Shown: piece by piece, positions 53,220-61,604 of the stretch
Numbering within the stretch: position 1 is the first letter of the stretch
How the letters are laid out: every line of letters starts with the position of its first letter
Assembly (NCBI RefSeq): GCF_017161325.1
Contig: NZ_CP045670.1
Coordinates: forward strand, 1,171,367 to 1,235,366
DNA: 64,000 bases
DNA from: Treponema pedis
GTDB lineage: Bacteria > Spirochaetota > Spirochaetia > Treponematales > Treponemataceae
Direction of reading: 5' to 3'
Program-made: the position numbers and the translations under genes
Notes under the pieces: generated by a model
Seen by the model: the letters and a program-made list of their open reading frames with translations, nothing else
What the model was told of the DNA's origin: nothing
Database searches by the model: none

Positions 53220-54175
53220 TTTTTATTTTCCTCCAATAATTGGTCGTACATACTTTGAAGCTGTTTTGCCTTTTCACGTAGGGCTTCAAGCGCCGCACGT
53301 TTTTTCTCGGCATCCGCATAGTCCGCTTCCGGAACTTCTCCGTTCATTTTTGCGGCATAATTGGGGTCAAGTTTGGCAAGCATAGCTTCCAGTTCTTGGT
53401 TTTTTAATTCAAACATAACCAATTTATCGTATAATTCTTCGTTTTTCTTTTGCTCCATTTGAAGTTTTTCGGCAAGCTCTGCAATTCTACCGTCGCGGTT
53501 TATTTCTCCCGCCTGTTTTTGGTAAACGGCTACGGTTTGTTCATAATTTTTCTTTGCCTTTTCATATTCTTCCGAAAGTTTTAAAAGTTCTTCATGGCTT
53601 ATTTTTAACAGCTTTAACAATTCGTCCTGTGTTGAAGATTGGTCTATGAGGGCTATTTTATATCGTGAAGGCTCCACCTTTGCGGACGACGGGTAATCGA
53701 TAATAACGCGGGAAAAAATGGTACGCGCATCTTTTAATCTGCCCGCCATATAGAGATTTTCGCCTATCCAATAATAGGCCGAAGGAATTTGTCTATGCCC
53801 GGGATAACGGCGCAAAAATCCGTATAAAATATTAATTGATTTTTCATGTTCCGCACAAAGACAAAGTATTCTTCCTTGCTGATAAATAACTTCCGGAGCT
53901 TTAAGACTGTTCGGAAATTTTTGCAAAAAAAGAGCCGTATCGGATAGGGCTTGCCTGTAATTTTTTGCGGAAGCATTCGCCATAATCAACCAATAGAGGG
54001 CCTCATCGGAGGTTCCGCTTGAAGCTTCAATTGCTTTTTGAAAGGAAAAAACCGCAGAAGACCAGTCGGAACGGGCATAAGCGTCAAGCCCCGAAGATAG
54101 GTAATCTTTATAAGTTTGAGAAAAAAGCTGCACACACAGTGCCGCAAAAAAAATTAAAAAAACACGCTTTTTCAT
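53216..54175 (-). CDS. Exported TPR protein with C-terminal coiled coil
   Basis: A 319-residue protein with an N-terminal signal peptide (RVFLIFFAALCVQLFSQ), TPR-like repeats at about 25-165 (DWSSAVFSFQKAIEASSG, FPNSLKAPEVIYQQGRIL, YPGHRQIPSAYYWIGENLY) and a long charged coiled coil from about 185 on. This resembles YbgF/BamD-type periplasmic TPR scaffolds, but I do not assign it to those families. The ATG overlaps the rpe stop by 4 bp. Confidence 0.82.
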   Translation of the reverse strand: MKKRVFLIFFAALCVQLFSQTYKDYLSSGLDAYARSDWSSAVFSFQKAIEASSGTSDEALYWLIMANASAKNYRQALSDTALFLQKFPNSLKAPEVIYQQGRILCLCAEHEKSINILYGFLRRYPGHRQIPSAYYWIGENLYMAGRLKDARTIFSRVIIDYPSSAKVEPSRYKIALIDQSSTQDELLKLLKISHEELLKLSEEYEKAKKNYEQTVAVYQKQAGEINRDGRIAELAEKLQMEQKKNEELYDKLVMFELKNQELEAMLAKLDPNYAAKMNGEVPEADYADAEKKRAALEALREKAKQLQSMYDQLLEENKK

Positions 54176-54801
54176 ATTCTTAATTCTCCCGAAAAAAATG
54201 CCGAGCCGGAAACTATAACTTCCGCACCTGCTTTTTTTACCGTTTCAATATTTTCGGAATTAACTCCGCCGTCAATCGAAATCAAATATTTTAAGTTTTC
54301 CTCTTTTTTTATTTCTTTTAAGACGGAAACTTTTTTTAAGCAATAAGGAAGAAGTTTTTGTCCTCCGAACCCCGGATTTACGCTCATTATCAATACAAGA
54401 TCTACGATCGGTAAAATATTCTCTATAATACTTATCGGCGTTGTAGGCACAATACTTATACCCGCCTTCATTCCATTTGCTTTAATATCGGATATGAGTC
54501 TGTCGGTATGAACGGAAGCTTCCGCATGAAAGGTAAACCAGTCTGCCCCTGCCGCCGCAAAGTCCTTTACAAGATTTTCAGGATTATTTACCATAAGATG
54601 AACATCGAAGGGCAAAGAGGAGCACTTTCGGATACTTTTTACTACCGGAGCTCCGAAGGTTAAATTAGGTACAAACTGTCCGTCCATTACGTCGATATGA
54701 ACCCATTTGCCTCCGTTATCTTCTATATATTTTAACTCGCTGCCGAGTTTTGAAAAATCCGCGCTTAAAAGCGACGGACTCAATATAAAACTCTTATCCA
54801 T
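54172..54801 (-). CDS. rpe: Ribulose-phosphate 3-epimerase
   Basis: Interconverts ribulose 5-phosphate and xylulose 5-phosphate in the pentose phosphate pathway. The 209-residue TIM barrel has LSPSLLSADFSKL, HIDVMDGQFVPN (metal His and Asp), FDVHLMV, MSVNPGFGGQK and ISIDGGVNSENI. Length is normal. It heads the minus-strand run with the TPR genes. Confidence 0.96.
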   Translation of the reverse strand: MDKSFILSPSLLSADFSKLGSELKYIEDNGGKWVHIDVMDGQFVPNLTFGAPVVKSIRKCSSLPFDVHLMVNNPENLVKDFAAAGADWFTFHAEASVHTDRLISDIKANGMKAGISIVPTTPISIIENILPIVDLVLIMSVNPGFGGQKLLPYCLKKVSVLKEIKKEENLKYLISIDGGVNSENIETVKKAGAEVIVSGSAFFSGELRI

Positions 54802-54903
54802 AATGTATATATTATCAAATATTTTCAGATATGTAAATACGGTATTTAAGGCTCATATTAAGGGAAAAGATTTATAATAAATTGTTATTTTGCTTTAAAC
54901 CCC

Positions 54904-54933
54904 TTGACATAAAATTGAATTTACTGATATAAT
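54904..54933 (+). promoter_or_regulatory. Promoter of tRNA-Ala
   Basis: TTGACA (54904-54909), an 18-bp spacer and TATAAT (54928-54933), 16 nt before the mature tRNA 5' end. Confidence 0.9.
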
Positions 54934-54949
54934 TTGAACCTGTTGACAG

Positions 54950-55022
<73 letters not shown>

Positions 55023-55046
55023 TTTAAAAAAGGGCTTTCGGTTAAG

Positions 55047-56792
55047 ATGCCTGATTTAGTTAAGGCGGTTAATCTTATGGATTCAACAACTGAAATAGAT
55101 CTTGACGAACTTCTCAAAGATGTAGTAGTGCCGGCTAAAGGCGGAACGGGTACTGTTTCTATGCCCGATTCTCAAAATTTTTCGTTTAATGAGGATTCTA
55201 AAACCGTATTTCCGGAAATTAAAACAGGCGGTATAAGCAAAGATACAATGTTTTCCAATGCTCCCGAGGCAATAGGGGAGCGGCGGCGCGATGCAAGCGA
55301 AGTGGACCTTGCTTTAACTGGTTTTGAAAAAATCGAAAAATTTTATGAAGATAAACCTCATACTCTTTTTGATTCTTCCGAATTTTATAAGACTGTTTTA
55401 AAAGGCGAGGGTGAAAATGCTCAAAGGTTTCATACCGCTCTTACGAAATTTTTAACGGCGACGGACCCTAAAGACCGAGGCGTTTTTAAACAACAGGTGG
55501 AGTCGGCTTATTGGAATTTTGTTTCGGAAATGGTTACAAAAATAGCTTCGGCTAAGGCTTCAAAAGAAAAACAATATGCCGTACGCTACGGACTTGTTCT
55601 TCCTACCTTATTGACAACTTCCCAAAAAGATTTGTTTGCAAAAATTATCGATGAAAATTCTTATTGTGAGGCCGTTTATTATCTTGACGAGTGGTTCCGC
55701 GAAATAGGCTGCGGTAAAATAAGTCCGTCCGCTACGGATGAGGTTAAGGTTTCAAAAAAAGATGATAATTCGCGTTTTAATCAGCTTTTGGAAAAGGCGA
55801 AGGGTAAATTTCAAACGGCGGAAAACTTGCTGCGTGCGAAATCCGAAGAAATAAGCAGGTTTGAAGATTCCATTAAACAGTATATTTCGGAGATATTTTC
55901 TCACGATATTAAGGGCAATATAAGCGGAGTAAAGACGGTTTATAGCGAAAGCCAAAAGCAGCAAATAGGACAGGTCAACGAGCGGCTAAAAAAACTTTTA
56001 AATTTGGATAAGGAGCTTCAGCGTTTTTATGAGGAATATAAAGAAGCGGACGCCGATGTAAGAAGTTTAAGAGAAAAAGCCGATGCAACCGGAGGTGAGG
56101 CTACTAATGTTTCGGGGGCAACCGGAGAATACGATACCGTCAGGCAGATGGCAAAGATGACTTGCGGAAGAAAGGGGAATCATTTTCCGATTTTATCCCG
56201 TGAGTATTTTCGTTCCACTTCAAATGATGTAGGTACTCGTGAAAATGTTTTGAGGGAGCTTCGCTGGATTGAAAGTATAGATGTACAGGCTTATTGCAGG
56301 CAATATAAAAATCAATTAAACCGCATTCCTCCGTTTGTAATTTTGCTCCCCACTTACGGCGATATAGGTTTTTGCTGGGAACCTTTTGACCGTTATAACC
56401 GTGTTACAAGCCGGGGTCGTATTGCGATTCCGATGTATCCTAAAAGTTTGAGGGTTTCGCTTTTAATGGCAATTGCCGATTTACGTTGGCAGGTTGCAAA
56501 AGAAAAGGCTTCATACTATTGGATGGAAGAAGGCTTAACCGGAAATTATTATCAATGGTTTCAAAATCAAAAATTAAAAGGCGATATAAAAGAGTATTTT
56601 ATTCAAGATTACATTACGTGGATGGTTAAAGAAAGCGAAGGCATTCAAAAAGTAGACAAGGAAGTGCGTGAAGTCTTTTGGAGGTATATGCCGTTTTCCG
56701 ATGCCGTAAAGGCAAAGTTAAAAGACAGAGCTCTTGTTTATCAGGAATTATGTCAGCGCGATTTAAACCGCCAAATGTCGGACGGGTATTAA
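55047..56792 (+). CDS. Conserved hypothetical protein, spirochaete type
   Basis: A 581-residue soluble protein, starting with MPDLVKAVNLMDSTTEIDLD. A longer ORF runs back into tRNA-Ala and is not real. It has an unstructured N-terminus, a helical middle with a long coiled coil (about 240-370), and a C-terminal domain rich in Trp/Tyr (PPFVILLPTYGDIGFCWEPF, KASYYWMEEGLTGNYYQWF). I do not recognise a family; the C-terminal domain looks globular and well conserved in style. The next gene starts 1 bp after its stop. No Shine-Dalgarno of good spacing is present; AAAGGG is 13 bases away. Confidence 0.75.
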   Translation: MPDLVKAVNLMDSTTEIDLDELLKDVVVPAKGGTGTVSMPDSQNFSFNEDSKTVFPEIKTGGISKDTMFSNAPEAIGERRRDASEVDLALTGFEKIEKFYEDKPHTLFDSSEFYKTVLKGEGENAQRFHTALTKFLTATDPKDRGVFKQQVESAYWNFVSEMVTKIASAKASKEKQYAVRYGLVLPTLLTTSQKDLFAKIIDENSYCEAVYYLDEWFREIGCGKISPSATDEVKVSKKDDNSRFNQLLEKAKGKFQTAENLLRAKSEEISRFEDSIKQYISEIFSHDIKGNISGVKTVYSESQKQQIGQVNERLKKLLNLDKELQRFYEEYKEADADVRSLREKADATGGEATNVSGATGEYDTVRQMAKMTCGRKGNHFPILSREYFRSTSNDVGTRENVLRELRWIESIDVQAYCRQYKNQLNRIPPFVILLPTYGDIGFCWEPFDRYNRVTSRGRIAIPMYPKSLRVSLLMAIADLRWQVAKEKASYYWMEEGLTGNYYQWFQNQKLKGDIKEYFIQDYITWMVKESEGIQKVDKEVREVFWRYMPFSDAVKAKLKDRALVYQELCQRDLNRQMSDGY

Positions 56793-56793
56793 A

Positions 56794-57069
56794 ATGGCAA
56801 AAAGACAATTATTTTTATTCGGAAGTAAACTGTGTCCCGATTGCGGGCCTGCAAAAGGATATTTAGAAAAAAAAGGAGTTAAGTTCCGTTATTTTGACAT
56901 TACCGAAGACCTCGGTCATTTAAAATTTTTGTTAAAATATCGGGACGAGCGAGCCGAATTCGGTGAGCTGAAGAGGGAGGGGAAAATCGGCATTCCGTGT
57001 TTAATGGTTGGGAACGGAGAAGAATTTTTCTTTGATGTTACGACTGCGGATTTATCCGAATGGCTTTGA
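56794..57069 (+). CDS. Glutaredoxin-like protein
   Basis: A 91-residue thioredoxin-fold protein with the redox motif KLCPDCGPAK (C-x2-C, about residues 14-17), YFDITEDLGHLKFLLKYRD and the cis-Pro region GIPCLMVG. The family is glutaredoxin-related proteins of anaerobes. It probably reduces disulfides or carries redox equivalents. It is coupled to the preceding hypothetical gene. Confidence 0.85.
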   Translation: MAKRQLFLFGSKLCPDCGPAKGYLEKKGVKFRYFDITEDLGHLKFLLKYRDERAEFGELKREGKIGIPCLMVGNGEEFFFDVTTADLSEWL

Positions 57070-57111
57070 CGGGCCGTTAAAGATTTTACCGCACCGCCTT
57101 TGCCGGTTTTG

Positions 57112-57186
57112 TACTCAAGATTTTTCTTGAGTATGCCTACTGCAGAATGGGGAAAAGAAGTAGTTTCTCCATTCTGCTTTTTTTTT
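57112..57186 (+). terminator. Tandem terminators after the glutaredoxin-like gene
   Basis: A 9-bp hairpin TACTCAAGA/TCTTGAGTA (57112-57133) is followed by a 14-bp hairpin (57142-57155 with 57164-57177, one G-T pair) and nine T. The second is a textbook intrinsic terminator. Confidence 0.9.
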
Positions 57187-57229
57187 GTAAGTTACCATGA
57201 AAATTTCCCTTTAAGCTAAACGGAACTTA

Positions 57230-57773
57230 TCTTATTTAATTGTACAAAGTCTTCCATTACTGTCATAGTCTTTGGTATGAATGTCTCCTGCTAAAATTAT
57301 ATGCAGGTTGTCGGTAAAAGCGTAATCAATCCCATATCGTTTTTATGATTTAAAATAAGGTCTTCAAAATATTGGACACTTATCAACCATTGGCTTTTAT
57401 TACAATTTCCGTTCCTATGCTGATGTCAATATCGGTGATTGAAGTAACCGAATCGGTATATGGTACTTTTTCTAAAAGCTAATTTTCGATTTCCTGTATC
57501 ATATTTAAAACTTCACTCTTAAAAATGTAGTCCGATTTTATGAGTAAAACGATATTGTCGTTGCTGCCGAAAAGTTCTTTAAATCGGTATTCATTTTTTT
57601 TGTGTACTCATTTACATTTACAAAAACTTCTTCGGTCATATAAGTTGTTCTAAACTTTTTTAAACCGAAAGCCGCAAATACAGTTACGGCTGCGAGCAAA
57701 ATCAGTAAAAGAAAACGGTGCTTTAATTGAAATTTTGCAATTAAAAAAAACCGTGTATTCCTTCCAATTTCAT
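57230..57773 (-). pseudogene. Remnant of an RND/MMPL-family exporter (N-terminal part)
   Basis: From an ATG at 57773 (GGAGAT upstream) the minus strand reads in fragments: LIAKFQLKHRFLLLILL (first helix), TYMTEEVFVNVNEY, then after a frameshift FKELFGSNDNIVLLIKSD, EVLNMIQEIEN, a TAG, and VPYTDSVTSITDIDISIGTE. This is the start of the MMPL/RND family periplasmic domain. At least two frameshifts and two stops, plus loss of everything after about 170 codons, make it a pseudogene. Confidence 0.75.
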
Positions 57774-57784
57774 TTTATAAATCT

Positions 57785-58140
57785 CCTTGTAATACTAACA
57801 ATTGGTAGACATCGTTTAGGGGGCGGATGTTTACACCGTGTTTTTTTAAGTCGCCGATAATTTTTTGCATGCAGCAACATCCGCCATTACGAATTCGTGG
57901 CGGATATTTTCGTATTTTTTTCCTGCCGAGCGGTTAAACAAAAGCTTAAATTCGTCTAAACGGCTGTAGACAAGAGTGCATAAATTCTGCAAAGATGTGC
58001 GTATTGTTTCTTTTGTTGAGAAAAGGTCTTTAGTTTTGTATAATGTATTGGGATTTAAGAAAAATCGGTATCGATGTTTAATGTTTGAGTGATAAGCTGC
58101 TGTACGGCAGCTTCAAAGATTTCCGCTTTTGATCTGATGA
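57785..58140 (-). pseudogene. Remnant of a TetR-family regulator
   Basis: Upstream of the exporter remnant on the same strand the frames give SKAEIFEAAVQQLIT, a stop, then YKTKDLFSTKETIRTSLQNL and FNRSAGKKYENIRHEFVMAD. These are the helix-1 and ligand-domain parts of a TetR regulator with the HTH partly lost. With the exporter remnant it was probably a TetR-RND drug-efflux operon. Confidence 0.65.
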
Positions 58141-58150
58141 TTTACTTTAG

Positions 58151-58414
58151 GCACATGAACCTGATCCAAATTTAAGACAAGCGGAAAAAATATCGTTCAA
58201 AGAACCTTTAACCGTATCTGTAAACGGTGAATTTTGCGAAATCTTAGCTCTTTCCGGTGTTGAAGAACAATTTTCAGATACCCCAATAACCTCTTTTCTT
58301 ATACAGATTTCAACGGATGAGGTGAAATTTTCCGATAAGAATAAACTTGAACTCAGCATAATCGATAAAAACGGCGACTATGGAGAAGTCTCAATATTCT
58401 TGTTTACAATGTGA
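58151..58414 (+). pseudogene. 3' fragment of an unidentified gene
   Basis: A plus-strand frame without a start codon reads EKISFKEPLTVSVNGEF, EEQFSDTPITSFLIQ and KLELSIIDKNGDYGEVSIF, ending in TGA. It looks like real beta-rich protein sequence cut off at the 5' end. The family is not recognised. Confidence 0.5.
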
Positions 58415-58427
58415 TAAGGAGATACTA

Positions 58428-58574
58428 ATGCAAAACAAAACTGCACCGAGATGGGGTTTAAAAAACATTTATCACAATTTTAAATCAAAAGAATATGTTG
58501 AATAAAAAAAGAAGATTCCTGTATTGATTCCCAAGTTTGAAAAGCTCTTAAAGGTTTTTTCGTACAGGGACTAA
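58428..58574 (+). pseudogene. 5' fragment of an M3-type oligoendopeptidase gene
   Basis: An ATG behind AAGGAG gives NKTAPRWGLKNIYHNFKSKE, closely like the N-terminus of PepF-type M3 peptidases (APRWDL-x2-I-Y). It stops after 25 codons, with a further in-frame KKKIPVLIPKFEKLLK stretch before a second stop. The catalytic HEXXH domain is absent. Confidence 0.55.
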
Positions 58575-58599
58575 AAAAAATGGCTTATAAAAGCTTTAA

Positions 58600-60363
58600 T
58601 TATAATACTTTCGCCTGTAATTCATAAAGCTCTTTATACTTGCCTTCTTGGTTTATAAGCTCTTCATGATTTCCGTCTTGAACAATCTTTGCATTGTCAA
58701 AAACAAGAGTCCTATCCGAAAACTTCGTTACCGCCATTCGATGCGAAATATAAAGCGAGCACTTGTCTTTAAAGAATTCATCAAACTGTTCATAAATTTT
58801 ATTTTCGGCTTTCGGGTCTAGGGCGGCGGTAGGCTCATCTAAAATTGCTATCGGTGCATTTTTATATGCTGCTCTTGCAATCGCAATTTTTTGCCCTTGT
58901 CCGCCCGACGGTGTAAAACCCGCATCATCGAAATCGCGGTACACTAATGTGTCTACTCCCTTATTGAGTTTTTCTATAACTTCTTTTAAGCCCGTGCTTT
59001 CAACTATTTTTTCAAACCGTTTTTTATCTTCTTCCGTTTCCGTTTTACCGAAGGTAATGTTTTCTTTTATGCTGAAAGAAAAAAACTTAAAGTCTTGGAA
59101 AACGGCGGCAAACCAAGTTTGATAATAATCGTAGTCGATTGTTTTGATGTCGATACCGTTAATTAAAATCTTCCCATTTGTAGGCTCGTAAAGTCTCATT
59201 AACAATTTTACAAAGGTGGATTTACCCGCACCGTTTTCTCCGATGACGGCAATGCGCTCTTTAGAATTAAACTTTACGCTTACATTTTGCAGTGCGTACT
59301 TTTCGGATTTACCGTATTTAAAAGAAACATTTTGAAATTCAATATCGAAAGAAAAGGGAAGGGCGGGTTTCATATTGGAAAAATTTTGTTCTATAGGGAT
59401 ACTTATATAGTCCTTATATGATTTAAATAATATTTTAAAATGTTGAATATCTATTATATATCTTATTATTACGGTTAAAATGTTAAAAAAAGCTGTGATA
59501 GAAGCTAAATACATGGAAAAATCTGCAACCGTTAAAGAACTTGTAAATGTTTTTCTAAAAAGATAATAATAGGCTATGATTAATTGAAAAAGCATTGCAA
59601 ATGCCGAAATGCAACCTGACTTCCAATTTGCAAACCCGATTTTTTTATAAAAAGAAAAAATTTCAGTTAATTGTATTTTATACTTGTCTAAGAACCAATC
59701 ACCTAAATTATAATTTCTAATTTCTTTACCATATTGAAAATCATTTAATTTTTCATCAAAGTACATTCTGCGTCGCTCGAGTATTGATTTTTCTAAATAA
59801 TATGTTTTTATCGGTTTTAAATATTTATCTAAAAAAAATGATTGTAAAAATACCACTATGACCAGTGAAAGCACAACGATAGGGCTTAGTGTAAAAATAA
59901 TTCCGGCAAAACTTGCAAGTGCTAAAAATTGTCCGAATATGGAAAATCCGTTTCGTAAAACCGTGGCAAAATCCTCTCCTGAAGCAGAGATAAACTGCAT
60001 AGCTTTTATTTTTTTATCGAGAAAACTTTGCTTTTCGAGTTCTTCATATTTTATTTTTACAAGGTTATCCGTAAATTTAAGGCTGTAAAGTTGCAAAGTT
60101 TTATTCCTTTGAACGAATTCTATACCATATAAAAAATTGCGCAACAGCGTTAAGATAAAAACAACAGAAATAACAGTCACTATCCAAAAAATTGATAGTA
60201 TCTTACTTTTTTGTATAAACAATGCTTCTATAATGAACTTAGGCAACATGGCATTTGCAACATAGATTGAAGCAAGAATGATTTCATTTATCATAAGAAA
60301 AAAAGGAAATTTCCAATTAAGTTTCCAACATTCTAAAAAAAAGAACCAAAAAGCTTTGATCAT
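58600..60363 (-). CDS. ABC exporter (fused membrane and ATPase domains) of the peptide locus
   Basis: A 587-residue half-transporter with six helices (residues about 20-320) and an ATPase domain: Walker A GENGAGKSTFVKL, Q-loop AAVFQDF, signature PSGGQGQKIAIARA and Walker B IAILDEPTAALD. There is no N-terminal C39 peptidase, so it would export a peptide cleaved elsewhere or a lipid/drug. Codon use and AT-richness differ from the neighbours, hinting at acquisition. GGGAG precedes the ATG. It follows a Cys-rich protein and a precursor-like peptide in one transcription unit. Confidence 0.9.
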   Translation of the reverse strand: MIKAFWFFFLECWKLNWKFPFFLMINEIILASIYVANAMLPKFIIEALFIQKSKILSIFWIVTVISVVFILTLLRNFLYGIEFVQRNKTLQLYSLKFTDNLVKIKYEELEKQSFLDKKIKAMQFISASGEDFATVLRNGFSIFGQFLALASFAGIIFTLSPIVVLSLVIVVFLQSFFLDKYLKPIKTYYLEKSILERRRMYFDEKLNDFQYGKEIRNYNLGDWFLDKYKIQLTEIFSFYKKIGFANWKSGCISAFAMLFQLIIAYYYLFRKTFTSSLTVADFSMYLASITAFFNILTVIIRYIIDIQHFKILFKSYKDYISIPIEQNFSNMKPALPFSFDIEFQNVSFKYGKSEKYALQNVSVKFNSKERIAVIGENGAGKSTFVKLLMRLYEPTNGKILINGIDIKTIDYDYYQTWFAAVFQDFKFFSFSIKENITFGKTETEEDKKRFEKIVESTGLKEVIEKLNKGVDTLVYRDFDDAGFTPSGGQGQKIAIARAAYKNAPIAILDEPTAALDPKAENKIYEQFDEFFKDKCSLYISHRMAVTKFSDRTLVFDNAKIVQDGNHEELINQEGKYKELYELQAKVL

Positions 60364-60380
60364 TTTAAATTTCTCCCATT

Positions 60381-60605
60381 TTATTGTTTCCGAAAATTTT
60401 TAAATTCCGCATAAGGGTAATTTATATCGGACATATTTACATTATTATAAACCTCATAACATTGTTTAAGGCATCTGCTATATAGTTTATGGCATATTTC
60501 ATAATTTTCATTGTTACAGGTTTTACAAGGAGTGCCATCTGGAAATACATTTCTATCCGGCGGTTCCAACCGTTTTTTGAGTTTATTGCTATTCCAATAC
60601 TCCAT
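60381..60605 (-). CDS. Small Cys-rich protein of the peptide locus
   Basis: A 74-residue hydrophilic protein with five Cys (PCKTC, then ICHKLYSRCLKQC: C-x2-C-x7-C-x6-C-x3-C at about residues 27-49) and many Asn, Tyr and Lys. No signal peptide is present and no family is recognised. It lies 15 bp after the precursor-like peptide gene and 17 bp before the ABC exporter. It might be a metal-binding maturation or immunity factor, or a second precursor. Confidence 0.6.
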   Translation of the reverse strand: MEYWNSNKLKKRLEPPDRNVFPDGTPCKTCNNENYEICHKLYSRCLKQCYEVYNNVNMSDINYPYAEFKNFRKQ

Positions 60606-60620
60606 TACAGAAAGTTCCGG

Positions 60621-60797
60621 CTAGGCTAAAATTAGATTGCATTGATACTGCTCACAATTCGTACCGCAAAAAAGTCCCCATGTGGGACCGCATTGATCGC
60701 CACATCCTAAACCAATAGCCTGTATTTCCGCATCATCAAAAATACCGGCAAGCTCTTACGTATTAGACGCTTCAATAAGTAATTGTTTATTACTCAT
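60621..60797 (-). pseudogene. Cys/Gly-rich peptide precursor-like gene with an in-frame TAA
   Basis: AAGGAG lies 7 bases before the ATG. The frame reads MSNKQLLIEASNT, a TAA at codon 14 (60756-60758), then ELAGIFDDAEIQAIGLG followed by a core with CGDQCGPTWGLFCGTNC and QYQCN, ending in TAG. This is the layout of a ribosomally made peptide: an acidic helical leader, a Gly-rich junction and a core with five Cys in about 25 residues. The TAA would cut it off in the leader, so it is either a nonsense mutant or a sequencing error. No modification enzyme other than the neighbours is seen in the window. Confidence 0.65.
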
Positions 60798-60835
60798 AAT
60801 ATAACTCCTTTGATGCATACTCTGTATCACCTATA

Positions 60836-60863
60836 ATTCTATCATATTTTATATATATATCAA
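60836..60863 (-). promoter_or_regulatory. Promoter of the peptide locus
   Basis: TTGATA (60858-60863), a 16-bp spacer and TAGAAT (60836-60841) on the minus strand, about 38 bp before the precursor ATG. It would serve the whole peptide-exporter unit. Confidence 0.6.
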
Positions 60864-61017
60864 GCCTAAAATGTAAAAAATGTATTTTTTTTGTTAAAAT
60901 TTTACTTAATTTTCAATAAATTAAACTGCAAATATAGCTGTAAAATATATCTTATAGATATACTTTTCATCGTCAAATTTAAATGCGGTTAAATATGCCT
61001 GCATAAAATAAGCCTTA

Positions 61018-61125
61018 ATTTATTTTATGCAGGCATTGTATAAAAATGCTGACCGGTTTTGTAAAGCAAACTTGTGTTATTGTATGAATTTTTTCGGTTT
61101 CGCTTGAAAAAATACGGCAAATCCA
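61018..61125 (+). repeat. Dispersed hairpin repeat, degenerate copy
   Basis: The stretch reads TTATTTTATGCAGGCATTGTATAAAAATGCTG and later GTAAAGCAAACTTGTGTTATTGTATGA and GGTTTCGCTTGAAAAAATACGGC. These align block by block with the 1281-1443 and 11433-11609 copies, but both hairpins are eroded. It borders the peptide locus. Confidence 0.6.
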
Positions 61126-61604
61126 TCGGTATGCTTAAGGTAAGCGCTCCTCTATGTTTGAAAAATATGCCGTTGATGAATTTATTGTAAGTGAAAAAAT
61201 TTGAAGCTGCAAGAAGCGGAAGTTTTATACTGAGCGGAGGGTTTAACCCGTTCCGGGCTTATAAATAGTATCACGTTACTTTTGAAGTGAAACAAAGGGG
61301 ATTAAAACCGTACCGCTATATCTTTTAAAAAACAGCCTTGCTGCTTTTAATTAATAAAATCCCGATTGATTTCTTTTGAAGGAGCTCATCGTTTTCTTAA
61401 CTCATTAACTTTGCTTTTTTTAAATAAATTTTGAACTAATTTACTGCCGACCTTTCCCGGACTTTTGGTACTTAAGTAAAAAAATATCAAATAAGAAAAA
61501 GGCTATAAGAAAATTTTTTTGATGAACGTTATGGAAAATATAGCTCATTTGAGGTTGCCGCCTTCGTTTACGGTTTTACTCCGGCACCGGTAAAAAGGTT
61601 AATC
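61126..61604. other. Region without an intact gene, possible decayed coding sequence
   Basis: No open frame of useful length is present. Short protein-like stretches (FEAARSGSFILSGGFNPFRA and, after a stop, HVTFEVKQRGLKPYRY on the plus strand) suggest an old gene fragment, which I cannot assign. 60870-61017 is AT-rich and holds no recognisable feature. Confidence 0.4.

Noticed and set aside
52153-53319. Long ORF start at 53319 for the exported protein
   Set aside because: The first 33 codons overlap the preceding gene in another frame and give no signal peptide; the coupled ATG at 53219 with an A-tract shift explains the gene better.
60756-60758. Recoding of the stop in the peptide precursor (selenocysteine or readthrough)
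   Set aside because: The codon is TAA, not TGA, and no recoding hairpin is evident right after it.
57070-61604. Prophage, transposase or integron in the disrupted region
   Set aside because: No transposase, integrase or phage gene, intact or broken, could be read; only metabolic or transport remnants and the peptide locus are seen.
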